This document shows, one piece after another, positions 6,604 to 16,838 of a stretch of DNA of 19,457 nt (position 1 is its first letter; the number at the start of each line of letters is the position of its first letter). The position numbers and the translations under genes are program-made. The notes beneath the pieces are model-generated. The model was not told where the DNA came from, did no database searches, and worked only from the letters and a program-made list of their open reading frames with translations. Source of the DNA: an uncultured Collinsella sp. (lineage in GTDB: Bacteria; Actinomycetota; Coriobacteriia; Coriobacteriales; Coriobacteriaceae); NCBI GenBank assembly GCA_937896835.1, contig CALBOJ010000071.1, positions 1 to 19,457 on the forward strand, written 5' to 3'.

Positions 6604-7092
6604 CTAGAAGCCAAACTGACCGCGGAACTTGGGCCACTCACCGATGGACTTCTCCTTGATAAGGGCGAACTCGACCGTGTAGCCGGCGTTGGTGAGATCC
6701 TCGAGCGCCTGGGCCTCTTCCTGCGTGATCGACTGGTTGTTGCCGAGCTTGGTGGTGCCGGGACGATCGTTGCAGGGACCGACGATGATGCGGTCCATGC
6801 CGGGCTTAAAGCCAAAATCGACGAGAAGTTCCTTCATGTCGAGCGGGTTCTTGGTGATCAGGAAGTACTTGGTGTCGGACTTGAGAACCTTCTCGGAGAC
6901 CTCCTTAAAGTGCTCCTTGGTCCACACGAACGTCTTCTTGCCCGAGGCACTCTTGTAGGCCTCCTTGAGCACGGGGTTGGACGCCGCGGCGTCGTTGACG
7001 GCGATAAGACCGTCGCAGGGATACTCGAGGGCCCAACGGGTAACGGTCTGTCCATGGATCATACGGTCGTCAATACGGATGAACGAAATCAT
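6604..7092 (-). CDS. PTS mannose/fructose/sorbose family IIB component
   Basis: A 162-aa cytoplasmic phosphotransfer subunit. The N-terminus is I-R-I-D-D-R-M-I-H-G-Q, in which His13 is the phosphorylated residue of the family (it takes the phosphate from IIA and passes it to the sugar). The G-P-C-N-D-R-P-G-T segment and the C-terminal region fit the IIB fold, and the length is normal. It is a separate polypeptide and not fused to IIA as in E. coli ManX. AAAGGGAG lies about 6 nt upstream of the ATG. The gene is isolated from its neighbours by two gaps of about 75 nt, each carrying a stem-loop. Confidence 0.94.
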   Translation of the reverse strand: MISFIRIDDRMIHGQTVTRWALEYPCDGLIAVNDAAASNPVLKEAYKSASGKKTFVWTKEHFKEVSEKVLKSDTKYFLITKNPLDMKELLVDFGFKPGMDRIIVGPCNDRPGTTKLGNNQSITQEEAQALEDLTNAGYTVEFALIKEKSIGEWPKFRGQFGF

Positions 7093-7114
7093 GCGTTCTC
7101 CCTTTCTTTATCAC

Positions 7115-7139
7115 CGGGGGTCTTTCCTCTTAACCCCCG
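7115..7139 (-). other. Intercistronic stem-loop between PTS IIA and IIB
   Basis: Perfect 7-bp arms CGGGGGT / ACCCCCG with an 11-nt loop, in the 79-nt gap between the IIA stop and the IIB start, about 22 nt before the IIB ATG. No U-run follows on the minus strand. It is a second intercistronic hairpin of the same operon. Confidence 0.55.
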
Positions 7140-7171
7140 CTCCATCACGAAAATTTGGGCGGATGCGCTGC

Positions 7172-7606
7172 CTAGATGTCGTCGTCCTCGTCGTCGGCGT
7201 CATCGGTCGGGACCACAAGCTCGGACATACCGTTCTTGCCCTCCTGCAGCATCATCTGCTTGAGAGAATCCAGGTCCATGGTGGCAAGCCCCATCATGGC
7301 GGTCATAGCCATGGGCAGATTCATACCGCCGAAGGCAATGGTGTGGGCGAGCAAGCCCTTCTCGGCCATCGTGTTCATAGCATTGGTGAGCGGCGATCCG
7401 CCCAGGATGTCACCGAGCAGGACAACCTCGTCATCGGCGGTAACGGGAGCGACCATCGCCTTGACGTTCTCGACATATTCGTCAGCGCCCATGCCGTCCA
7501 CGAGACTCGTCGACAAGATGTTCGGGGCGTCATTGCCGAGCATCTTGAGGACACTGTGCAGTCCGGGAGCGAGCGTTCCGTGACTGACCATTACCAGATA
7601 CCGCAT
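7172..7606 (-). CDS. PTS mannose/fructose/sorbose family IIA component
   Basis: A 144-aa cytoplasmic subunit that receives phosphate from HPr. Phospho-acceptor His9 lies in M-V-S-H-G at the end of the first beta strand, as in the ManX IIA domain. Later landmarks are L-G-D-I-L-G-G-S-P (nucleophile-side loop) and G-G-M-N-L-P-M-A. The protein ends in a very acidic tail (about 10 Asp/Glu). The frame is open for another 24 codons upstream, but the AGGAGA site directly before ATG 7606 and the family N-terminus show this is the real start. It is the first gene of the PTS operon, so the operon promoter should lie in 7607-7914. Confidence 0.93.
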   Translation of the reverse strand: MRYLVMVSHGTLAPGLHSVLKMLGNDAPNILSTSLVDGMGADEYVENVKAMVAPVTADDEVVLLGDILGGSPLTNAMNTMAEKGLLAHTIAFGGMNLPMAMTAMMGLATMDLDSLKQMMLQEGKNGMSELVVPTDDADDEDDDI

Positions 7607-7692
7607 GCGGTCTCCTCTCGACCTGCCGTGTGTCGCACGGCTTTGCTTTTTGCCGAGATTATTGTTGCGCCGGGGCATGTTCGGTACAAGAA

Positions 7693-7740
7693 AATAGTTG
7701 CGAACGGCAACTATTCATCGGTTAACGGTAGCAACTATTT
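7693..7740. promoter_or_regulatory. Candidate operator: perfect dyad plus third half-site upstream of PTS IIA
   Basis: AATAGTTGC-N5-GCAACTATT (7693-7715) is a perfect 9-5-9 palindrome. A third copy of the half-site, GCAACTATT, recurs at 7731-7739. The cluster lies 87-134 nt upstream of the PTS IIA start in the 308-nt divergent space shared with gntR. This arrangement suggests cooperative binding of a dimeric regulator or, alternatively, an mRNA leader hairpin. The adjoining 7738-7790 stretch is strikingly AT-rich and probably holds promoter elements, but no -35/-10 pair was convincing. Confidence 0.5.
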
Positions 7741-7817
7741 TTGTGCCTAAATTATTTTTTCTTCCAATTATTTTTAAAATAGCAGGTAGATTGCCTGGTA
7801 AATGTTTTATGTTCCTT

Positions 7818-7830
7818 ATGTACCATACAT
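7818..7830. promoter_or_regulatory. Candidate GntR-type operator
   Basis: ATGTA-CCA-TACAT is a perfect 5-3-5 palindrome, a size compatible with operators of GntR/HutC proteins. It lies 85 nt upstream of the gntR start and is flanked by TGGTA (7796-7800). An imperfect CTGACAT / GTGTCAG inverted repeat (about 7849-7879) lies between it and the gene. The regulator link is inferred from position alone. Confidence 0.4.
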
Positions 7831-7914
7831 ACCGACAAGAATCGGGCCTGACATCACCGGTTTGTCCCGCAGTGTCAGACCATGTCACGTATGCTCACGA
7901 CATGGAGGTACCCC

Positions 7915-8697
7915 ATGGACATGATCTCGTTTCTCGCCTCCGAACCCTTCGATCGCAGCGGTGATACGCCGCTCTATGTCCAACTTAAACATCGAATCGC
8001 CCTGCTTATCGCCAGCCAGGCGTTCGACACCAAGACGCCGCTGCCACGCGAGCTCGAAATCTGTGAGCGGCTGGAGTTATCGCGCGCGACCGTGCGCCGT
8101 TGCTTCCAAGATCTCGTCATCGAGGGGCGCGTGGTGCGCAAACGCGGGCAGGGCACGTTCATCAAGCCCCAAACCTCAGCGCCCGGCATCGACCTGGCCC
8201 TGAATTTCAGCGCGCGGATGCGCGAAGCGGGACGGGTTCCGAGCTCACAGATTCTCGCCTTTTCAAGCATACCGGCCGTCCGCGGCATCGCCTCCGGGCT
8301 CAAAGTGCCCGAAGGGACACCCGTCTGGGAGATTCGCCGCCTGCGTCTCGCCAACGACAAACCCATGGAGCTCAACTACGTCTATATCCCCGTGTCACTT
8401 TGCCCCGAGCTCACACGCAAAGACGTGGATGGCTCGCTCTACGCCTACATCGCGGAAAAGACCGGCATCCTGCCCGCAAGCGTCGATGCCGTCTACGAGA
8501 CGGTCAACCTCGACAAGCATGAGGCGCGCCTTTTGGGACAGAACACCGGTAAGGCGGCGATGCGCATCGTGCGTTCGACTTACGACAAGACGGGAACCCC
8601 GTTCGAGGTAGGCGTGCTCATCAGCTGCGACGGTCAGGCAAAGTTGCACGTGCACATCGCCGCCGACAAAACAACCTTCACCGCCACAGCCCAATAA
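7915..8697 (+). CDS. GntR family (HutC/UTRA subfamily) transcriptional regulator
   Basis: A 260-aa regulator. Residues about 18-84 form the GntR winged helix: P-L-Y-V-Q-L-K at the start, L-P-R-E-L-E-I-C-E-R-L-E-L-S-R-A-T-V-R-R as the helix-turn-helix, and R-K-R-G-Q-G-T-F-I as the wing. Residues about 90-255 form a UTRA effector-binding domain, with W-E-I-R-R-L-R and P-M-E-L-N-Y-V-Y-I-P. UTRA regulators usually sense a sugar phosphate or amino-sugar phosphate, which fits control of the divergent PTS operon. GGAGG at 7904-7908 is 6 nt before ATG 7915; the frame extends to an ATG at 7882, but that one has no ribosome binding site. The gene stands alone and is followed by a strong terminator. The effector is unknown. 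Confidence 0.92.
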   Translation: MDMISFLASEPFDRSGDTPLYVQLKHRIALLIASQAFDTKTPLPRELEICERLELSRATVRRCFQDLVIEGRVVRKRGQGTFIKPQTSAPGIDLALNFSARMREAGRVPSSQILAFSSIPAVRGIASGLKVPEGTPVWEIRRLRLANDKPMELNYVYIPVSLCPELTRKDVDGSLYAYIAEKTGILPASVDAVYETVNLDKHEARLLGQNTGKAAMRIVRSTYDKTGTPFEVGVLISCDGQAKLHVHIAADKTTFTATAQ

Positions 8698-8708
8698 ATC
8701 CAAAACGC

Positions 8709-8754
8709 GGGCGCCGTCGTTCAAACGAACGACGGCGCCCACACTCGCTTTTTA
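8709..8754 (+). terminator. Rho-independent terminator of gntR
   Basis: Perfect 14-bp GC-rich stem (8709-8722 and 8727-8740) closed by the tetraloop AAAC, with a T-rich run (8749-8753) just beyond. It lies 12 nt after the gntR stop. The stretch between it and hairpin B shows no gene. Confidence 0.85.
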
Positions 8755-8815
8755 TTCAGCCCTAGTCATCGCGCAAAGCCCCTTCCGCAGCACACGGTGC
8801 GGCCAAGTCACCGCA

Positions 8816-8906
8816 GGCCGGGGCGGGAGGGGCCGAGTTTCCTCCTGAGCGACTCTGCTTGCAGCCGGAGCGAAAGGGGGAAATCTCGGCCCCTCCCGCC
8901 CCGGCC
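8816..8906. repeat. Giant hairpin repeat B, related in its loop to hairpin A
   Basis: The outer arms 8816-8837 and 8885-8906 are perfectly complementary over 22 bp and very GC-rich. After one bulged T the stem continues for about 9 more pairs (8838-8846 with 8875-8883, one G-U). The 28-nt loop (8847-8874) reads GAGCGACTCTGC, TTG, CAGCCGGAGCGAA on the plus strand, matching the minus-strand loop of hairpin A at most positions. It begins 12 nt beyond the carB stop codon. No T-run follows on the carB side, so it is not an ordinary terminator, though it could protect the carB 3' end. Confidence 0.88.
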
Positions 8907-8918
8907 GGACAGGTCACG

Positions 8919-12233
<3,315 letters not shown>

Positions 12234-12253
12234 GTTTAAAACCTCCTAGAGAG

Positions 12254-12316
12254 GCTGACTCAATGTTTTGGAAAAGTCAGCGAGGGTGCAGCTGGTGCAT
12301 CAGGTTGCCGTGATGC
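12254..12316 (-). other. Two stem-loops in the carA-carB gap
   Basis: GCTGACT / AGTCAGC (12254-12260 and 12275-12281) form a perfect 7-bp stem 21 nt before the carB start, adjoining its AGGAGG site. GCATCA / TGATGC (12297-12302 and 12311-12316) form a second 6-bp stem. Neither has a U-run after it on the minus strand, so they probably affect stability or carB translation. Confidence 0.45.
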
Positions 12317-12331
12317 GAGGGCGCGCTGGGC

Positions 12332-13837
12332 TTATGCCCGCGCGTCCGAAGCAGAACGGCAAGATGATGTGCCAGATGCAGCCGCAGCGTCGGCCGGTCC
12401 GCCGTTCGGTAGAACGGCGGAACCATCGTCGGCAAAATTCCAGCCAGCCAGGCGGTCCTTCGCGGTGTCGATGTCCAGGTAGTTCTCCTCGCCGTCCATG
12501 AGTCGCGTAAAGGCGGTAAAGAGATAGTGGGCATCGGTGGGGCCAGGCGAGGCCTCGGGGTGGTACTGGACCGAGAAGCACGGGGCGTCGAGCAGCTGGA
12601 TGCCCTCGGCGGTGCCGTCGTTGAGGTTCACGTGCGTCAGGCGAATGCGGCCGAAGCGCTCGTTCATCACGACCGGCGCGATTCCGCGGCGCACCCAGAC
12701 GCGCAGGTCGCCGTCGGCCGCATGTTCGATCTCGCCGCCGGAAAGCTCGGGGACAAGCTTGCCCAAGCTGGGGAACAGCAGGCCAAAGCCGTGGTTTTGC
12801 GCGGTGATCTCCACGCGACGGCTCACCAGATTCATGACCGGCTGGTTACCGCCACGGTGACCGAATTTAAGCTTTTCCATTTGGGCGCCGCAGGCCAGGC
12901 TGATCATCTGGTGACCAAGACAAATACCAAAGACCGGCACCTTGCCGATCAGCTGCTGCACCTGCTCGTAGGTCTCCACCACGGCGTCGGGGTCGCCGGG
13001 GCCGTTGGACAAAAAGACGCCATCGGGATTCATGTCGAGCACCTCACTCGCGGGCGTATCCCACGGCACGACGGTAAGGTCGCAGCCGGCGCGGACCAGG
13101 CCCTCCAGAATGCCGCGCTTCACACCGCAGTCGTAGGCGACCACTTTGTGACGGGCAGGAGCGGCAGCCGCAAGCGCAAAGTCATGCGTGGCAGGCAGGT
13201 CGGCGGCCACAAACTCGTGAGGCGCGGGGCAACTTACGGTCTTGACCAGGTTCTCGCCTACCAACGTGGGCGCAGCGGACAAGCGCTCGGCAAGCTCGTC
13301 GACGTCGAAGATCTCGGTCGAGATAATGCCCATCTTGGAACCATTGTCGCGCAGATGGCGCACCAGAGCGCGGGTGTCGATACCCTCGATAGCGACGATG
13401 CCGTGAGCGCGCAGGTACTCCGGCACGCTGACGGCCGAGCGCCAGTTAGAAGGCGTGGCGCACATATCGCGAACGATCATGCCGCGCATAGCCGGAGCGC
13501 TCGCAGGGCGCACGGCGTCGCCGGGGAAGGCCGACTGGACATCGGTCTCGTCGATACCGTAATTGCCGATCTGCGGATAGGTCATGGTTACAATTTGGCC
13601 GGCATAACTCGGGTCGGTCATGACCTCAAAGTAGCCCTCGAGCGAGGTGTTGAAGCAGACTTCGCCGGTCGCGGTGCCCTCGGCGCCGCATGCACGTCCA
13701 TAAAAAATGGTCCCATCCTCAAGATACAGGATACAGGGACCGCAGGTGCCCTTGCTGGTTTTGGCCAGCATACGCTGGCAAAGCTCGCTGGGCGCGAAGG
13801 TGCGGGCGGCAGCGCCCGCGGTATGGTTGTTCGCCAT
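12332..13837 (-). CDS. carA: Carbamoyl-phosphate synthase small subunit (glutaminase), enlarged
   Basis: 501 aa, about 120 longer than E. coli CarA. It hydrolyses glutamine and channels ammonia to CarB. After an extra N-terminal stretch of about 30 residues the CarA-specific domain starts at L-Y-L-E-D-G-T-I-F-Y-G (37-47). The class I glutamine amidotransferase domain has S-N-G-P-G-D-P (287-293), G-I-C-L-G-H-Q with nucleophile Cys306, and H-P-E-A-S-P-G-P with His426 and Glu428, so the triad is complete. About 34 extra residues lie between N-H-G-F (349-352) and T-H-V-N (401-404), and an Ala/Ser-rich tail of about 45 residues follows D-I-D-T-A-K. AAGGAGA directly precedes ATG 13837; the upstream ATG at 13858 lacks a site. 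A perfect 9-bp DNA palindrome (12399-12420) lies inside the tail coding region. Confidence 0.97.
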   Translation of the reverse strand: MANNHTAGAAARTFAPSELCQRMLAKTSKGTCGPCILYLEDGTIFYGRACGAEGTATGEVCFNTSLEGYFEVMTDPSYAGQIVTMTYPQIGNYGIDETDVQSAFPGDAVRPASAPAMRGMIVRDMCATPSNWRSAVSVPEYLRAHGIVAIEGIDTRALVRHLRDNGSKMGIISTEIFDVDELAERLSAAPTLVGENLVKTVSCPAPHEFVAADLPATHDFALAAAAPARHKVVAYDCGVKRGILEGLVRAGCDLTVVPWDTPASEVLDMNPDGVFLSNGPGDPDAVVETYEQVQQLIGKVPVFGICLGHQMISLACGAQMEKLKFGHRGGNQPVMNLVSRRVEITAQNHGFGLLFPSLGKLVPELSGGEIEHAADGDLRVWVRRGIAPVVMNERFGRIRLTHVNLNDGTAEGIQLLDAPCFSVQYHPEASPGPTDAHYLFTAFTRLMDGEENYLDIDTAKDRLAGWNFADDGSAVLPNGGPADAAAASGTSSCRSASDARA

Positions 13838-13848
13838 AATTCTCCTTC

Positions 13849-13976
13849 CCGGTCTCACAGGACCGGCTTAAAGGTGTGTAGTTAGGCCTCGCGGTATTGT
13901 AACCGCAAGCATGCCTCATGGCGTTAATTTCATCGAAATGTTTACGAAATGATAATTATGACTTTCTATGCATAAT
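13849..13976 (-). promoter_or_regulatory. carA leader and promoter region with several dyads
   Basis: Between the carA start and the upstream terminator lies an AT-rich block (13921-13985) with operator-like symmetry: ATTTC-ATC-GAAAT (13927-13939), a direct repeat of CGAAATG (13934-13940 and 13945-13951, 11 nt apart), and ATTATG-N10-CATAAT (13955-13976). In the leader, CTTGCGGT / ACCGCGAG form a stem (about 13888-13909), and CCGGTC / GACCGG (13849-13866) form a second stem directly abutting the carA ribosome binding site. ArgR- or PyrR-type control is a possibility, but no clear ArgR box or PyrR site was recognised, and no convincing -35/-10 pair was fixed. Confidence 0.45.
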
Positions 13977-14002
13977 GATTATTTAATCCCCGTCCCAGAA
14001 AA

Positions 14003-14039
14003 ATTATCCCGCGTGGGCTTGTGGCTCACGCGGGATAAT
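14003..14039 (-). terminator. Rho-independent terminator of the ABC exporter operon
   Basis: ATTATCCCGCGTG pairs with CACGCGGGATAAT, with one mismatch and a further GC pair near the loop. On the minus strand the stem runs directly into TTTTTCTGGG. It lies 7 nt after the stop of the 321-aa membrane protein gene. Confidence 0.85.
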
Positions 14040-14045
14040 GGCCTC

Positions 14046-15011
14046 TTACTTTTGCTTGTCCTGTTCCAGCAGATCGGACGGTGAGCGATCGGGCTTGCCG
14101 CCGCGGAAAATCTCGCGGCCATGCAGACGATGCTCCAGGTCACGTTCGGCCTTTTCCTCGTCAATCTTGGTCTGGCTCACCACCGGGTCCTCGATCAGCG
14201 ACGAAACCGAGTTCACCTGTTTTTGAATGCGCTCGGCAATGGTGTCGTCCATGCTTACGATGCGCATCTTCCAGTCGATACTCGTGGCGTTGGATGAGCT
14301 CTTAGTCCACACAAACGTCAAAATGGCGCTCTGATGACCCCGCGCGGGAAACATGCCAAAGAAGGAATCGTGCTGAATGTTGCTATCCTCGTCGATATAG
14401 GCGTGAACGTTATACACCACGCGGTCGATCTTGTCGTTGAGCAGCGCGTTGGTCGCAAGCGCAGCGGCCTGGATCTGCCCGTTGGACAGCAGCTCGAGCT
14501 CGTTGGCAGACGATGTGTCCAACACCGTCACCTCGACCGTGCCCGTACGCTCATCAGCTTCATCGACGGTAAAGTCGAGCGGGAACTGCGTAAAGCCGTT
14601 GCCCCACTCAAGGCCGCCCTTCAGCGCCGTCGAAACGGTATCCACCGAAACGCTCTCGGACAGGTTGGCGGTGTTCAGGCGTCGCATCACGCCGTAGCCA
14701 ATCTGCATGCCCACAATCAGCACCAAGATGCCAATGACCACGGCCATGGCAGTCTTCGTAATGGTATGGCTCACCTGCGAGCCCGAAGGGTCGTCCTCGG
14801 ACAGCGGGTCGATATGTTTTGCCTGGCTCGCGCGGTCCTCGCTGCGCAGCTGCGCTAGCGCCGCTTTGTCACCGCGCTTGGCCGCAGCCTCCTTCTCACG
14901 CATGCGCTCGGTGCGCTTTTTGGCAAGCGTGGGATCCAAGACACCGGATGCATCGATTTCGGAGAATAACTCCGTCACTTCTTCCGGAGTCAAAGGGTTC
15001 TTGTCAGCCAT
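14046..15011 (-). CDS. Single-pass membrane protein of unknown function
   Basis: 321 aa; I do not recognise the family. The N-terminal about 87 residues are cytoplasmic in character and highly charged, with a Lys/Arg/Glu/Ala helix at about 28-62 that could form a coiled coil. One transmembrane helix follows (about 88-108, M-A-V-V-I-G-I-L-V-L-I-V-G-M). The rest is probably extracytoplasmic: a mixed alpha/beta region (about 115-270) ending in I-D-W-K-M-R-I-V-S-M-D-D, then a charged helical C-terminus rich in Glu, Asp, Lys and Arg. No signal peptide or cysteine motif is seen. AGGAAG lies 3 nt before the ATG. It starts 19 nt after the ABC exporter stop and precedes a terminator, so the two genes form an operon and it may be an accessory protein of the exporter. 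Confidence 0.8.
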   Translation of the reverse strand: MADKNPLTPEEVTELFSEIDASGVLDPTLAKKRTERMREKEAAAKRGDKAALAQLRSEDRASQAKHIDPLSEDDPSGSQVSHTITKTAMAVVIGILVLIVGMQIGYGVMRRLNTANLSESVSVDTVSTALKGGLEWGNGFTQFPLDFTVDEADERTGTVEVTVLDTSSANELELLSNGQIQAAALATNALLNDKIDRVVYNVHAYIDEDSNIQHDSFFGMFPARGHQSAILTFVWTKSSSNATSIDWKMRIVSMDDTIAERIQKQVNSVSSLIEDPVVSQTKIDEEKAERDLEHRLHGREIFRGGKPDRSPSDLLEQDKQK

Positions 15012-15030
15012 AAACTTCCTGTCATATCAA

Positions 15031-16803
15031 TCAGTCGAGCTCGTGCGCACGCGCACCTTCGAACTGCATTCGATAGTAACGGGCATAAGTGCCGCCACGG
15101 GCGAGAAGCTCCTCGTGCGTGCCACGCTCCACAACGCGACCATGCTCAACGGTCGCGATCTCATCGGCATGCTTAATGGTCGAAAGACGGTGGGCGATGA
15201 TAATCGTGGTGCGGCCGCGTGCCAGCTCTTCGAGCGACTCCTGCACCGCCTCCTCGCTCTCGTTATCCAAAGCACTCGTCGCCTCATCCAAAATAAGGAT
15301 CTTGGGGTTCTTGAGAAACACGCGCGCGATGGCAACACGCTGCTTCTGTCCGCCCGAAAGACGGCTGCCGCGCTCGCCCACGACCGTGTCATAACCCTGT
15401 GGAAGCGACTCGATAAAGGCATCGATGTTGGCGCGACGGGCGGCCTCGGCGATCTCTCCTGCCGTAGCGCCCGGCTTGCCGTAGGCGATGTTCTCGCCAA
15501 TCGTGCCGTCAAACAGATAGACATCCTGCTGCACCAGGCCGATGGCGCGGCGCAGGCTCTGCTGCGTCACATCGCGCACGTCCTGGCCGTCGATGCTAAT
15601 GGATCCGGCAGCCACGTCATAAAAGCGCGGCAGCAGCGAACAGGTCGTGGACTTGCCGCCGCCCGAAGGGCCAACCAAAGCGATGGTCTGCCCGGGCTTG
15701 ATGGACAGATTCATATGGTCGATAACGGGACGCTCTTCGGCATCGCCCTCGCCCAGCTCAACGTCCTCGTAGTTAAAGCACACGTCGTGATACTCCACGG
15801 CGCCGGCAGTCACCTGCAGATCCGTAGCGCCCGGCTTGTCTTGGATATCCGGCGCGGTCGAGAGCACCTCGTCCATGCGCTTAAAGCCGGCGATGGCCTT
15901 CTGATACGTTTCGGCCGAATTGACGAGTGTCTCGAGCGGCGTGCAGAACAGCGAAATATAGAGTGCAAAGGTCGCCATATCGACCGCCTGCAGCTGTCCC
16001 TGGGCGACCAGCCAGCCGCCCAGTAGCACCACGATCACATAGAGCACACCCGAGAGCAGGCCATACGTCGCGGTATAGACGCCCATGGCGTGATACATGT
16101 TCTCCTTGGACGAAAGATAGCGATTGTTTGAGGCGCGGAACTTGAAGCGTTCGGTCTCCTCATTGGCAAAGCTCTTGACCACGCGCATGCCCGCCAGCGA
16201 ATCCTGCAGCTGCGCATTGATGCCGCTGATCTTTTTGCGGTTGTCGCTAAAGACCTCGCGCATGCGCATGTTCTGCCAAAACATGATGACCGCAAACGCC
16301 GCCGTCACCACGGCCATGGCGAGCGCCTGCATCGGGGCGATGGTAAAGAGGATCACAAACGAGCCGATAATCTCGATGCCGCAGATGATGATCCACTCGG
16401 GCACGTGATGCGCCGCCTCGCAGATATCGAACAGGTCGTTGACCACGCGGCTCATCATGTCGCCCGAGCTGTTGCGGTCGAAGTACGCAAAGCTAAAGCG
16501 CTCATACTGGTCGAACAGGTCCTCGCGCATCTTGGACTCCATGCGCGCGCCCATCACGTGACCCCAATAGCTCACAAAGTAGCGGCAAGCGCAGCGGACG
16601 GCATACATCAGCACCAAGCCCACCGCGATCATGCCGAGCGCCTGCATAATGGCAGCCTGACCCTGAGTAAACAGCCCACCGGTCAGATTGCGCAGAATAA
16701 TAGGAAACGCCAGGTCAATGGCGGCAAGCACCAGGGCACAAATAGTATCGGCAACAAAAAGCCCCATCTGGGGCTTGTAGTACGAAAGAAACCTTTTAAA
16801 CAT
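15031..16803 (-). CDS. Half-size ABC exporter (permease fused to ATPase)
   Basis: 590 aa in the type IV (MsbA/BmrA-like) layout: six predicted membrane helices in residues about 12-300, then a nucleotide-binding domain. Walker A is GPSGGGKST (378-386), Q-loop Gln425, signature LSGGQ (482-486), Walker B I-L-I-L-D-E (502-507) with catalytic Glu507, and H-loop His538 in I-I-A-H-R-L-S-T. All catalytic residues are present, so an active homodimeric exporter is likely, although a partner half-transporter outside the window cannot be excluded. The substrate (lipid, peptide or drug) is unknown. GAGG lies 5 nt before the ATG. It is first in an operon with the 321-aa membrane protein. The upstream 247-nt gap carries a palindrome, hairpin C and a NUDIX-proximal hairpin. 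Confidence 0.94.
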   Translation of the reverse strand: MFKRFLSYYKPQMGLFVADTICALVLAAIDLAFPIILRNLTGGLFTQGQAAIMQALGMIAVGLVLMYAVRCACRYFVSYWGHVMGARMESKMREDLFDQYERFSFAYFDRNSSGDMMSRVVNDLFDICEAAHHVPEWIIICGIEIIGSFVILFTIAPMQALAMAVVTAAFAVIMFWQNMRMREVFSDNRKKISGINAQLQDSLAGMRVVKSFANEETERFKFRASNNRYLSSKENMYHAMGVYTATYGLLSGVLYVIVVLLGGWLVAQGQLQAVDMATFALYISLFCTPLETLVNSAETYQKAIAGFKRMDEVLSTAPDIQDKPGATDLQVTAGAVEYHDVCFNYEDVELGEGDAEERPVIDHMNLSIKPGQTIALVGPSGGGKSTTCSLLPRFYDVAAGSISIDGQDVRDVTQQSLRRAIGLVQQDVYLFDGTIGENIAYGKPGATAGEIAEAARRANIDAFIESLPQGYDTVVGERGSRLSGGQKQRVAIARVFLKNPKILILDEATSALDNESEEAVQESLEELARGRTTIIIAHRLSTIKHADEIATVEHGRVVERGTHEELLARGGTYARYYRMQFEGARAHELD

Positions 16804-16838
16804 GCAATCCTCGAAGAGAAATAAATAGCGTGAGAAAT

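Noticed and set aside
7607..7678. 24-residue extension of PTS IIA
   Set aside because: The extra residues are basic and unlike the family. AGGAGA sits within this stretch, directly before ATG 7606.
12527..13885. Plus-strand open frame of 452 codons opposite carA
   Set aside because: Shadow of carA with skewed composition; carA has intact catalytic motifs on the other strand.
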